Part shown: piece after piece, positions 54,201-64,000 of the stretch
Position numbering within the stretch: the first letter of the stretch is position 1
How the letters are laid out: each line of letters starts with the position of its first letter
Origin: Ahaetulla prasina
Taxonomy: Eukaryota > Chordata > Lepidosauria > Squamata > Colubridae
Assembly: GCF_028640845.1 (NCBI RefSeq)
Contig: NC_080548.1
Location: forward strand, 5,884,314 to 5,948,313
Reading direction: 5' to 3'
DNA length: 64,000 nucleotides
Translations under genes and position numbers: made by a program
The notes under the pieces: model-generated
Databases searched by the model: none
The model's input: the letters and a program-made list of their open reading frames with translations, nothing else
Told to the model about the DNA's origin: nothing

Positions 54201-54932
54201 CCAAGTTCTTCTACCCTCTTTTCCATATTGCAATTCCATCCAAACAGGACTATGATCAGACAAACATCTTGGAAATATCTTAGTTTTCTTCACCCTAAAA
54301 AGCAAATCATTAGAAATTAAAATAAAATCAATACGTGAGAAGGATTGATGCCTATCAGAGAAAAAAGTATAGTCTCTTTCCTCCAAATTCCGCAGTCTCC
54401 ATACATCTCTTAACTCAAAATCTTCTATCATATCAAAAAAGGATTTAGGCAGCTTTGCATGTGCAGGTATCTTCTTGGAAGAAATTCTCTTGTCCTTTCG
54501 TGTATCTATTACTCCATTCCAATCTCCCAATATAATGCACGATTTATAATCCCATAGGATCAACTTATCATATAACATTCTATAAAAATTTTCTTGTTGC
54601 TGGTTGGGTGCATATATACCAAGCAAGAGAGTCCTTTTTGTTTCTATTGTAAGTTCAATAGCAATATATCTTCCATAAATATCTGCCTCTATTAACTTGG
54701 CTGGTATATCTTTTCTCAAATAAACCACTATGCCATGTTTTTTCTCCAAAGCTGAAGCAACAAAATGTTTACCTAACTTTGAGTTTATTAGGTACTTTTG
54801 ATCTGATAATTTAATATGTTTCTTGTAAGCAAATAACATCATTTTAAATTGTTTCAAATAATGAAATATTTTTCTTCTCTTCTGAGCTGAGTTCAAACCA
54901 TTGACATTCCAAGTCAAGATTTTATTTGCCAT
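51220..54932 (-). pseudogene. L1 copy A ORF2 (endonuclease-RT), frameshifted
   Basis: ORF2 provides the target nick and reverse transcription. The order is: endonuclease (ILTWNVNGLN; GDWNGVIDTR; SDHSPVWMEL; 54932-54220), linker, RT (RPISLLNNDYKIF; DAEKAFDRLHW; TRQGCPLSPLLF; 53560-52930, then ADDLVITL near 52870), the long C-terminal region (52740-51892), and a Cys-rich end (CWRCNCDDATYFHIWWTC, about 51630). Frame breaks occur near 53790-53700, 52930-52860 (one T missing against copy B) and 51890-51700. Indels around the QETH region replace the usual CLQETH. The ORF2 start overlaps the ORF1 stop by 11 nt. Confidence 0.9.
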
Positions 54933-55560
54933 TACTGGGCTGCTGAAGCCTTTGGGCAATCAACTGAAGATCGTCCTCCCGTATCTTCGGCCGTGCTCCT
55001 CCCACCGCTTCTGTAGCAGAGTCCTGAACTTTACTTTGAGTTTGTTGCTCCTTTTCTTTACGCTTAAGGGCTCCCCTCGTCAGTCTTTGTTCTTGTGGTT
55101 GTTCCTCTGATGGTAACATCACTGGAATCACCTCAGCTTCCACACCCATTTGAGTCTCTTGAATTCTTTTTTCTATTATTTCTATTTCAAATTTCAGCAC
55201 TGTAGAAAGAAAATCTTTGGCCTTAAGCACTGTGTCAATACGATATCTTCTTCCTTGATAATACACTGTCAAGCCAACTGGAACCTCCCATCTAAATTGA
55301 ATCTGGTATTTCTTAAGTTCTTGTGTAAAAAATGTAAAGTCCTTTTCTATCCCTTAACATCTTGGGAGGAATCTCTTCAAAACCTTCAACTCCTGTTCCC
55401 TATTTTCAAGTTTTTCTGAAAAGCAACTTGCAAAATTTGATTCCTCACTGTTCTTTTCAAAAATAAACCACAATGTCTCTAGGAAGTTTCTTTTGCCTAG
55501 CAATCCAAGAATTAACTCTATAAATTTTGTCAATTTGATAAGCAACCTCTTGTGGATCAA
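54922..55560 (-). pseudogene. L1 copy A ORF1, 3' part only
   Basis: This contains DPQEVAYQIDKIYRVNSW, LPRDIV and VGLTVYYQGRRYRIDTV, and the C-terminal SNGK stop at 54922. The N-terminus and coiled coil are missing because of the junction at 55560. Upstream is the ORF2 end of copy B, giving a hybrid frame 55867-55457 in which IDYIQ of ORF2 runs into LDPQEV of ORF1. Confidence 0.88.
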
Positions 55561-55566
55561 GTTGAA

Positions 55567-58500
55567 TATAGTCAATCCATTTTTTCCTTTCCTTTAAGTA
55601 TCTTTCTTGCGTATTGTCTTTCAAAAAGGCTGATATCTTCGCCATCTCAGCCAAATTGGCAACTTTCAATATCCATTCTTCTATTGTTGGTACTTCTTTT
55701 TTCTTCCAATATTGTCCTATTAGTAATCTTGCTGCAGTTATTAGATTTAAAATCAATTTAGTCTCAATTACTGTACAATCCGTAATAATTCCCAACAAGA
55801 AAAATTGCGGCAGGAACTTTATCTTCTTTTCAAAACATTTTGTAAAATCCACCAAATTTTTATCCAAAAGGCCTTTATGTCCTTACAAGTCCACCAAATG
55901 TGAAAATATGTAGCGTCATCACAATTACATCTCCAACATTTTGCTTGCATATCTGGATACATACACGATAATTTTTTAGGATCTAGATGCCATCTATAAA
56001 ACATTTTATAAAAATTTTCCCTCAGATTCTGTGCCTGCGTGAATTTAACATTTCTAACCCAAATTTTTTCCCACGTTTCCAATAATATTGGCTCCTGAAA
56101 ATTTTGTGCCCACTTTATCATACAGTCCTTTACCAAGTCCCTTTCAGAATCTATTTCAAGTAACACATTATACAATCTCTTTATATGCTCCTGAGACTGA
56201 TTTCTAATTTGCTTTACCAAATTTCCCTCGTTCTGCTCTATACCAATTTTCTGATCTCCCTTCCATCTAGCACGTAGTTGCTCATATTGAAACCAAGTAT
56301 AATTTTTCCCTTCCTCTCTTAATACTTGCAGAGATTTTAACTGCAAATTACCTCTTTCAGTATACAAAAGATCTTTATATGTAATCATTTCCTGATTCTG
56401 TTCTATGTTTATATTTTCTATTGTATGTCTAGGACTTGCCCATATAGGAACCTTATAATTTAGTTTATAAGAGTATTTTTTCCAAACACGCAGAAGGGCA
56501 TTTCTTAACACATGATTTTTAAAGGCCTTATCCACTTTTTTGTCATAAATTAAATATGCATGCCATCCATATAGCAAATCATAACCTTCTATATTCAAAA
56601 TTCTGTCCTCTGTTAAATTAAACCAATCACTTATTGCAGAGAGAGCAGCTGCTTCATAATATAATTTAAAATTAGGCATTTTTAAACCTCCCCTTTCCCG
56701 AGAATCTTGAATTATTTTCATTTTAACCCTAGCTTTTTTACCTTCCCATATAAATTTGTTAATTCCCTTCTGCCATTCCTCAAGATTCTTATCTTTCTTA
56801 ATTATTGGTATCATCTGAAAGAGGAATAAAAATCTAGGTAAAACATTCATTTTAATAGCAGCAATTCTCCCCAACAAAGATAATTGCAATTTTTTCCAAA
56901 CAATCAACTCCTTCTGAACTTTTTGCCATAAAACCTCATAGTTATTCTTATACAATTTCACATTTGATGACGTAATATAAACCCCTAAGTACTTAACCTT
57001 CTTTACAATTTCAAATCCTGTTACTTCCTCTAGTTTTTCTTTCTGTTGTCTGGCCATATTTTTATTATCACTTTTGTCTTTTCTGATTTACCTTAAACCC
57101 TGTGACATTCCCATATTGATCAATTATTTCCAACAAAGATTTACTAGAATTTATAGGGTTTGTTAAAGTAATCACCAAATCATCTGCAAAAGCTCTTAGC
57201 TTATATTCATATTGTCTAACTCGAATTCTCTCTATCTCCTTTACTTCTCGTATTTTATCCAATAATGGTTCTAGAGTTAAGATAAACAATAATGGTGATA
57301 AAGGACATCCCTGTCTTGTTCCTTTCGCAATCTTAAAAGGTTCTGTTAAGCTACCATTGATTATAATCTGTGCTGTTTGCTCTCCATAAATTGCCCTAAT
57401 TATTCTTAAAAAACCATCTCCAAATTGCATCTTTTCTATTAATTTAAATAAAAAATCCCAATGCAATCGATCAAAAGCTTTCTCTGCATCGAGAAAAATA
57501 AATGCTGCTGGAATAAAATTTTTCTTTTCTAAGTACTCCAGTAAATTAACAATCTGCCTAACATTATTCCTCATCTGTCTCCCTTTTATAAATCCAGATT
57601 GATCATTATGAATTCTTCGCTGCAGAATCAACATTAATCTATTAGCTATTATTTTAACAAAATCTTATAATCATTATTTAAAAGTGAGATTGGCCTATAA
57701 TTCCCAGGTTTAGAACAATCCTGTTCCTCTTTGGTATCAATGAAATAAAAGAGGTTCTCCATGAGGGGAATTCTCCTAGTTGTATCTGATTAAATAATTC
57801 CTTAAGTGGACCTAACATCTCATCCTGTAAATTCCTATAATAACTAACTGTAAGCCCATCCGTACCAGGAGTTTTCCCCATTTTAATTGTTTAATTACCA
57901 AAATAATTTCTTCCGAGGTTATAGGCGATTCAATTCATCCGTTTGTTCTAAAGTTATATTTTAACCTTATATTCCTTCAAATAATTATCAATATCCCTAT
58001 TCAATATATTATCTTTAAGATATAAATTTGTATAATATTCTAAAAAGCTTTTTAATTTTATCCTGTTGATATCTCTCTTACCTTTGTATTCTATTTTTCT
58101 ATAGTACGTTGTTTTTGTCTTTTCCTTAAAGTGTATGCTAACCACCTACCAGGTCTATTTGCATTACAAAAGTATTATGTTTGGCATATTGTATATTTGT
58201 TGCCACCTGATCAGCCATTATCATATTAAATTGATTCTGTAGCAACTTTATTGCATCTTTAAGTTTTTGATCATGTGGATTATGTATTAATAATTGTTGT
58301 TTCTTATAAATTTCTCTTCTAAATACCTACGCTGTCTTTGTTGCTTATTTCTCTGTCTATTATTAAGATATATTAATACACCTCTCATAAAAGCTTTACT
58401 GCAGTCCCAAACCATTTCTATCGATGTTTCATTATTCAAATTATAATCAAAAAATTCTTTCATCTGCTTTTTACATTGATTTACATTATCCTGATATCTA

Positions 58501-59251
58501 AACAAATTTTCATTTAATCTCCAAGTTCTTCTACCCTCTTTTCCATATTGCAATTCCATCCAAACAGGACTATGATCAGACAAACATCTTGGAAATATCT
58601 TAGTTTTCTTCACCCTAAAAAGCAAATCATTAGAAATTAAAATAAAATCAATACGTGAGAAGGATTGATGCCTATCAGAGAAAAAAGTATAGTCTCTTTC
58701 CTCCAAATTCCGCAGTCTCCATACATCTCTTAACTCAAAATCTTCTATCATATCAAAAAAGGATTTAGGCAGCTTTGCATGTGCAGGTATCTTCTTGGAA
58801 GAAATTCTCTTGTCCTTTCGTGTATCTATTACTCCATTCCAATCTCCCAATATAATACACGATTTATAATCCCATAGAATCAACTTATCATATAACATTC
58901 TATAAAATTTTTCTTGTTGCTGATTGGGTGCATATATACCAAGCAAGAGAGTCCTTTTGTTTCTATTGTAAGTTCAATAGCAATATATCTTCCGTGAATA
59001 TCTGCCTCTATTAACTTGGCTGGTATATCTTTTCTCAAATAAACCACTATGCCATGTTTTTCTCCAAAGCTGAAGCAACAAAATGTTTACCTAACTTTGA
59101 GTTTATTAGGTACTTTTGATCTGATAATTTAATATGCTTTCTTGTAAGCAAATAACATCATTTTAAATTGTTTCAAATAATGAAATATTTTTCTTCTCTT
59201 CTGAGCTGAGTTCAAACCATTGACATTCCAAGTCAAGATTTTATTTGCCAT
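55567..59251 (-). pseudogene. L1 copy B ORF2, frameshifted and 3'-truncated
   Basis: Endonuclease blocks lie at 59251-58960 (frameshifted) and 58946-58290 (GDWNGVIDTR; SDHSPVWMEL). The linker is at 58145-57954. RT follows in 57881-57678 and 57634-57068, the latter with DQSGFIKGRQ, DAEKAFDRLHW and an intact AFADDLVITL (about 57200-57170). The C-terminal region 57057-55819 is a single 412-residue frame ending in the CWRCNCDD...HIWWTC Cys/His motif. The frame then runs to IDYIQ at 55561, where ORF1 of copy A begins. The RT active site is better preserved here than in copy A. Confidence 0.9.
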
Positions 59252-60297
59252 TACTGGGCTGCTGAAGCCTTTGGGCAATCAACTGAAGATCGTCCTCCCA
59301 TATCTTCGGCCGTGCTCCTCCCACCGCTTCTGTAGCAGAGTCCTGAACTTTACTTTGAGTTTGTTGCTCCTTTTCTTTACGCTTAAGGGCTCCCCTCGTC
59401 AGTCTTTGTTCTTGTGGTTGTTCCTCTGATGGTAACATCACTGGAATCACCTCAGCTTCCACACCCATTTGAGTCTCTTGAATTCTTTTTTCTATTATTT
59501 CTATTTCAAATTTCAGCACTGTAGAAAGAAAATCTTTGGCCTTAAGCACTGTGTCAATACGATATCTTCTTCCCTGATAATACACTGTCAAGCCAACTGG
59601 AACCTCCCATCTAAATTGAATCTGGTATTTCTTAAGTTCTTGTGTAAAAAATGTAAAGTCTTTTCTATCCCTTAACATCTTGGGAGGGATCTCTTTCAAA
59701 ACCTTCAACTCCTGTTCCCCTATTTTCAAGTTTTTCTGAAAAGCAACTTGCAAAATTTGATTCCTCACTGTTCTTTTCAAAAAATAAACCACAATGTCTC
59801 TAGGAAGTTTCTTTTGCCTAGCAATCCAAGAATTAACTCTATAAAATTTTGTCAATTTGATAAGCAACCTCTTGTGGATCAAGTTCAATAAATTCAGCCA
59901 GAGCTTCTGATAAAATTTTTAAATCTTCCCTTTCTCCTCATTCAAACCTCTAATTCTCAGAGCTCCTTCCATCATTCTATACTGCATCACCACCACTTGA
60001 TCTTCATTTTATCCAATTTGATTTGCATTCCCCCATTCTATTTTCTATTTGTTGATTTGACTGAACAATTTCTTGCACCTCCTCCTCCACCACCTCCAGT
60101 CTTTTGCCAAACCTTGAAAAGCCATCAAGATATCTTCTCTTATTTTTTATTATTCTCTTATTTCTTCTCTTATTTTCTCATTATTATCCATAATCTCCTT
60201 AAACCTTTCTTCAGACACTTTCCTTGCTCTTTAATCAGATCTTCTAAAGCTGGTTCAGAACCCTTCTGCCCCCAGTCTTAGGTGGTTTAGTAGCCAT
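59241..60297 (-). pseudogene. L1 copy B ORF1, frameshifted
   Basis: The start codon is probably 60297 (MATKPPKTGG), parallel to the MAAKQLKT start at 3388. The N-terminal 130 residues are split among frames. From about 59850 the frame is open: YRVNSWIARQKKLPRDIVVY, EIPPKMLRDRKDFTFF, FRWEVPVGLTVYYQGRRYR, and a stop at 59241 after SNGK. This includes the RNA-binding core and C-terminal domain. It overlaps the ORF2 start by 11 nt. Confidence 0.85.
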
Positions 60298-60840
60298 TTC
60301 AGTTTTAAAATTCACAAAATATAAGTCTAGAAACTTCTCTTCTCCCCTTTAAGTATAGGAGAGCTCAGTTCACTTCATTAAAATCCACACATAACATTTC
60401 TTATCTTCTTAGTTGCACAGACTGTTTAAAATTCCATTCGTCATTTTCACTCCCTGCTCAGGCGCCATCTTAGAGTCAATTAGAACAAAGGAAAAAATTT
60501 CTCTTTTAGAAAGTAGAAGTCAGGAAATCAAAAATACTTGCAATCCAATAATCGTCCGCTTGCACTCATTCCGTCTGCTTAAAGAGATCCATAAAGATAA
60601 GACAATTAGCAGAGATGGACACCTTCTTCTTTTCCTGCTTTTGCAGACACGCACTGAAGTCGGAGATGGCAGGAATATTTATGGGACCCATCGAAGCTCT
60701 GCTTAATTAAAACAAAGCCTCTGGGGAGGTCTACCAACATTCCTGCGCTCTTATCTTTCCTCTTTCATCCAGAGAAAAAGATTAAAGCCGGTTTTTCCTG
60801 GCTTTTACGATGTTCAGTGCGGAGCCCTTTAATTAGGGGC
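60298..60840 (-). promoter_or_regulatory. L1 copy B 5' UTR
   Basis: Non-coding sequence upstream of ORF1, with GC-richer patches (for example GCGCCATCTTAG near 60461 and a GGAGCC/GGGGCTC patch near 60820). It is the likely internal promoter. It is cut at about 60840 by the inverted LINE fragment. Confidence 0.55.
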
Positions 60841-61705
60841 TCAGCGAAGAGGTGGACTGAGCGAAGAATGTGTTAAAGAGGTTTGCTTTAACTGCTTCAT
60901 CACTGCATTCTACTATGTTAGATCCTGGGTGGATCTTTAGGTCTTTAAGTTTGATGTTTACAAAATTATAGAAAGTGCAGTTGGATTTTGTGCGCAGAAG
61001 GTTTTCTTCTTGTTTGATGTGGTAATTGGTGCATTTAATCTTTATTTGGTGGCATATATTTTTGTAGCGGCTTTTAAAGTTAGCTACATAGCCAGTTTTT
61101 TTTTTTTTTTGATTGGAGCTTTTTTATTGATATGGATAATTTGTTTTTCCTGGTTTTGGTGGTGATTTGTGGTACATATAGTTTGATAAGTCTATTGACT
61201 TCAAGCAAGAAAATATTATAGTAGTCTTTGGCAGTGATACAGTTAGAGAATAGAATTTTCCAGTTAAGAGATGAGAGGTCAGTGTCTATGAGATCATAGT
61301 TGGCTTTTTTGAAGTTGTAGTTTGGTATCCCATTATTATGGATATTTTTATAAGGGCATATATTGAGACAAAAGTCTATCATGCTGTGGTCACTGTTGGA
61401 AAAGGGTTCTTTTATTTGTAGTCCATAAATTGAATTTAAGTTCTTGCAGAAAATGAGGTTGAGGCAGTTGTTGAGTCTAGTGTTGTTAGTTATAGTTGAT
61501 CTAGACCTAGATTTGTAACATCATTGTATAGGGTTGTATGGATGGGTTCAGTTGTACATTCCTTTATTTTCCAATTAATAAGAGGTAGGCTGAGGTCATC
61601 CAGAAAGATGAGAGGATAAGGGCAAGAAGCTGTCCATGTTAGTAGAGTGGTTAACTTATTTGCATGTGCGATATCGTAGTCGGGGGCTCTGTAATATAGT
61701 AAGAA
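60841..61705 (-). pseudogene. LINE-X 5' segment, inverted: endonuclease and linker
   Basis: On the minus strand it encodes part of the endonuclease (YRAPDYD; LIFLDDLSLPLINWK; about 61690-61560; LNLIFCKN and NSDHSMIDF near 61450-61380) and the linker before the RT (FKSRYKNI; ANLFNTFFAQSTSSLS, about 60860). It has a frameshift near 61490 and an AT-rich stretch near 61100. It is in opposite orientation to the 3' end that follows at 61706. Confidence 0.8.
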
Positions 61706-62135
61706 GTGAAGCATGATGTTAAAGGACAGTTCGCAGACAAAATACCTTATCCCACCAGACTTAAAATCCTAGGCTTAGAAAATTTGGAACTCCGTCGCCT
61801 TCGACAAGACCTAAGTTTAACTCATAAAATCATCTATTGTAATGTCCTTCCTGTTAAAGACTATTTCAGCTTTAATTGCAATAATACAAGAGCAACCAAC
61901 AGATTTAAACTTAATGTTAACCGCTTTAATCTAGACTGCAGAAAATATGACTTCTGTAACAGAATCATCAGTGCTTGGAATACTTTACCTGACTCTGTGG
62001 TCTCTTCCCATAATCCTAAAAGCTTTAACCAAAAACTTTCTACTATTGACCTCACCCCATTTCTAAGAGGAGCATAAGGGGCGTGCATAAGCGCACAAAC
62101 ATGCCTACCGTTCCTGTCCTATTGTTTTTCTTTTC
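61706..62135 (+). pseudogene. LINE-X 3' segment: RT C-terminus and 3' UTR
   Basis: The plus-strand frame 61706-62077 encodes LKILGLENLELRRLRQDLSL, THKIIYCNVLPVKDYF, KYDFCNRIISAWNTLPDSVV and a stop, then GGGGCGTGCATAAGCGC and CCTACCGTTCCTGTCC of the 3' UTR. The same wording is on the minus strand at 44640-45010. The UTR runs into an AT array and resumes after the Penelope-like insertion at 63757. Confidence 0.88.
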
Positions 62136-62138
62136 TTC

Positions 62139-62224
<86 letters not shown>
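62136..62224 (+). repeat. (AT)n microsatellite
   Basis: About 44 AT units in the LINE-X 3' UTR. The Penelope-like element is inserted at its right end. Confidence 0.97.
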
Positions 62225-62226
<2 letters not shown>

Positions 62227-63345
62227 TCTTTGGTTGTTCGGTTTTCTCCCGTGTAAAATTGAAGTGTCTTGGCGACGTTTATGAAGTCTCATTCGTCATC
62301 TTCAGGCTTCAGCTTCGTGCTTCTGGGAGCAAAGTGTGATCGCAGCTGTTTCTTCCTTTTAACTGCTAGTGGGGGTTTGAACTGATTGGGTGGGAGCTTG
62401 GCTGTGCTCTGATTTGATGGGGGTTTTTCTGTGCTCTGATTGGCTGTGTCCTGGGTCCTGTGTTGGTGGGGGCTTGGTTGTGCTCAGTCTAGTCTGTGCT
62501 GCAGGGGGATTTGAGCTGGTGAGCTGCATAGCTGTTGTTTGGCTTTGTGGTCGTGCTACATCTTCATAGTGGGTGTCAGTCTGCTGCATGAATGGATTGG
62601 AGGGGTTTGAAATGGCTAATGTTGCAGCTGCGGTCTGGCTTCTGGTCCTTGGTCGTGCTTCATGATCAGTGTGGGTTTGGGTCTGCTTTCTGGGTGGATG
62701 TGCGGTGGTGACATCCTGTGTGGACCTTGTGAGTGTGGGTCTGGTGTCATTCCTCGTGTTAGGGACTCGTTTGTCAATAAGGCGGGTTTCCAAATGGCTG
62801 GTAGGGGGAGGTGTCATCTCGTTTGTTCATGCTGTGTGGGCGTTTTTCTATCTCAATGGCTTCTCTGATTATTCTGTTGTTAAAGTGTTCAGTTTTGGCG
62901 ATAGTTCTGGTCTTTTTAAAGTCAATATCATGTCCTGTGACTTTAAAGTGTTGGACCAGGGAAGAAGTTGGTTCCTCTTTTTTGAATGAGTTCTTGTGTT
63001 CTTCAATGCGTGCACTTATTCTTCTGTTGGTTTGTCCAATGTATGTGGTGGGGCAGGCGGTGCATGGGATTTCATATACTCCTTGATTTTCTAACTCAAT
63101 TTTGTCTTTGGGGTTTCTTAGGATGGTGGATATTTTTCTGTTTGTGCAGAATGCTGTCTTGATGTTGTGTTTGTGGAGGATCTTGCTGATTCTGTCTGTG
63201 GTTAAAAGGAAGAAACAGCTGCGATCACACATTGCTCCCAGAAGCACGAAGCTGAAGCCTGAAGATGACGAATGAGACTTATTAAACGCCAAGATACTTC
63301 CAATTTTACGGGAGAAAACCCGAACAACCAAAGACCTATATATAT
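62225..63345 (-). mobile_element. Penelope-like element, truncated, with inverted terminal repeats
   Basis: The left repeat (62225-62360, GGTCTTTGGTTGTTCGG ... GCTGCGATC-complement) and right repeat (63200-63345, ending CGAACAACCAAAGACC) are inverted copies. Between them lies a minus-strand GIY-YIG endonuclease fragment. Flanks are AT-rich on both sides (TATATATA), consistent with insertion into the AT array. The RT domain is absent. Penelope-like elements pair an RT with a GIY-YIG nuclease and have repeat-type termini with hammerhead motifs. Confidence 0.75.
62790..63205 (-). pseudogene. Penelope-like GIY-YIG endonuclease fragment
   Basis: The minus-strand frame, open from 63454 to 62774, becomes element-specific at about 63205 (TTDRISKILHKHNIKTAFC). 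It contains the GIY-YIG pattern GVYEIPCTACPTTYIGQTN (63082-63026), then RRISARIEEHK, LVQHFKVTGHDIDF and IIREAIEIEK. These match the C-terminal endonuclease of Penelope-like elements. The preceding part of the frame is terminal repeat, so a normal start is missing. No RT precedes it. Confidence 0.8.
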
Positions 63346-63690
63346 ATTTGTTTTCTGAGGTTTTCGGGTGTTTGTATGTTATTTGGTTATTCGGGTTTTC
63401 TCCACAGAAAATTGAAGTATCTTGGCGACGTTTCGACGGAGTCTCATTCGTCATCTTCAGGCTTCAGCTTCGTGCTTCTGGGAGCAATGTGTGACTGCAG
63501 CTGTTTCTTCCCTTTTAACTGCTAGTGGGGGTTTGAACTGATTGGGTGGGAGCTTGGCTGTGCTCTGATTGGATGGGGGTTTTTTGGTGTTCTGATTGGA
63601 TGGGGGTGTGTCCTCTTTGGGTGGGGGCTTGGTCGAAACGTCGCCAAGATACTTCCAATTTTACGCGGGAGAAAACCCGAATAACCAAAG
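63346..63690. mobile_element. Second, coding-less Penelope-like terminal-repeat unit
   Basis: The minus-oriented terminal repeat (63390-63500, GGTTATTCGGGTTTTCTCC) and plus-oriented partial repeat (63630-63690, CGAAACGTCGCCAAGATAC ... CCCGAATAACCAAAGAT) are inverted around about 130 bp (GGGGGTTTGAACTGATTGGG) that also occurs near 62370. The hammerhead-like core is best preserved here at 63431-63460. Confidence 0.65.

Positions 63691-63691
<1 letters not shown>

Positions 63692-63756
<65 letters not shown>
63692..63756 (+). repeat. (ATCT)n microsatellite
   Basis: About 15 ATCT units, then ATATATACACACAC. Confidence 0.97.
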
Positions 63757-63885
63757 ATATATACACACACACATACACTTATACCTCCTAATTTTTACTC
63801 ATATATATGTTTATATACTATATAATCTTTTTATATGATGTTGTGACAAAATAAATAAAATAAAATAAATAAATAAAAAACAATA
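63757..63885 (+). mobile_element. LINE-X 3' UTR terminus
   Basis: It ends TTGTGACAAAATAAATAAAA plus an AAATA run, the same terminus as the minus-strand copy at about 44560. It is therefore the 3' continuation of the LINE at 61706-62135, separated by the Penelope-like insertion. Confidence 0.7.
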
Positions 63886-64000
63886 GTTTCTGGAAGAGCG
63901 AGTTCTAGTTGTTCTGAAGCCCAATCATTCTTCGACCCAAAGTCCATGTTTTGTGTATTATCTCCTGTAATGAACTACTGCATATTATAAGGAACTGAGT
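63886..64000. other. Unassigned right edge
   Basis: The final 115 bp are not a recognised repeat. The minus strand has a frame with one stop (ending WASEQLELALPETI) that might be env-like, but this is weak. Confidence 0.25.

Larger units (their letters stand above)
50988..55560 (-). mobile_element. L1 LINE, copy A (3' unit of the duplication)
   Basis: A minus-strand L1 with poly(A) tail (plus-strand T run 50988-51003), G-rich 3' UTR (51004-51219), ORF2 (54932 to 51220) and the C-terminal part of ORF1 (55560 to 54922). At 55560 ORF1 is cut and joined to the ORF2 C-terminus of copy B. It is nearly identical to copy B over about 4.3 kb, and most differences are one-base indels. Confidence 0.92.
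55561..60840 (-). mobile_element. L1 LINE, copy B (5' unit of the duplication)
   Basis: 5' UTR (about 60840 to 60298), ORF1 (60297 to 59241) and ORF2 (59251 to 55567). It lacks the last residues of ORF2, the 3' UTR and the poly(A) tail because it joins copy A at 55560/55561. Together A and B read as one L1 in which 51255-55560 was duplicated in tandem (offset about 4310 bp). Confidence 0.92.

Noticed and set aside
50988..60840. Two independent L1 insertions
   Set aside because: Copy B has no 3' UTR or poly(A) and copy A no 5' end, and they are collinear at a constant offset. One L1 with an internal duplication explains this better.
62359..62817. 152-residue minus frame rich in Thr/Pro/Gln
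   Set aside because: Low complexity; overlaps repeated GGGGG-TTTGA-type segments of the Penelope-like element; no domain seen.

Overview
The window is repeat-dominated DNA from a squamate reptile, most likely a snake. The main evidence is the mixture of repeats: CR1, L2-like, Rex1/L3-like, Bov-B (RTE) and L1 LINEs, tRNA-derived SINEs, Ty3/Gypsy elements, a Penelope-like element, an endogenous retrovirus remnant, several non-autonomous hAT-like families, and abundant ATCT, ATTC, TTTA and ATTCT-type microsatellites next to LINE 3' ends. I found no host protein-coding gene, tRNA, rRNA or CRISPR array. Every long reading frame I could interpret belongs to a transposable element, and most are broken by frameshifts.

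Layout. 1-4.2 kb: an L2-like endonuclease fragment (-), an acidic coding-like module, an L1 ORF2 piece (+) meeting an L1 5' half (-) tail to tail, and a CR1 3' end. 4.2-16.3 kb: mostly non-coding DNA with tetranucleotide arrays, a snake-type LINE 3' end, a SINE, CR1 pieces, two Penelope-type terminal repeats and a long purine-rich (-) block. 16.3-21.5 kb: two copies of a CAGGGGTGAAAT-type hAT-like element, each with near-matching 8-bp target duplications, plus a 41-bp minisatellite. 21.5-24.5 kb: an internally deleted Gypsy element (-) inserted into a SINE. 24.9 kb: a perfect 134-bp palindrome with an exact 8-bp target duplication. 26.6-31.1 kb: a nearly complete young Gypsy element (+). 33-43.5 kb: SINEs, one with a CR1-type tail, a Bov-B fragment, two more hAT-like copies and a cluster of palindromic MITEs. 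44.5-49.1 kb: a tandemly duplicated LINE block. 49.3-51 kb: an L1 fragment and retroviral env/LTR remnant. 51-60.8 kb: an L1 (-) with an internal 4.3-kb tandem duplication. 60.8-63.9 kb: a 5'-inverted LINE whose 3' UTR is split by a Penelope-like element.

The elements form a layered insertion record and not a pathway. Autonomous LINEs (CR1, Bov-B, L1) sit beside SINEs whose tails suggest that they borrow LINE machinery. The hAT-like copies carry only terminal signals and must have moved using a transposase encoded elsewhere. Single-base length differences at homopolymers separate otherwise near-identical copies, so some reading-frame breaks may be assembly errors and not biology.
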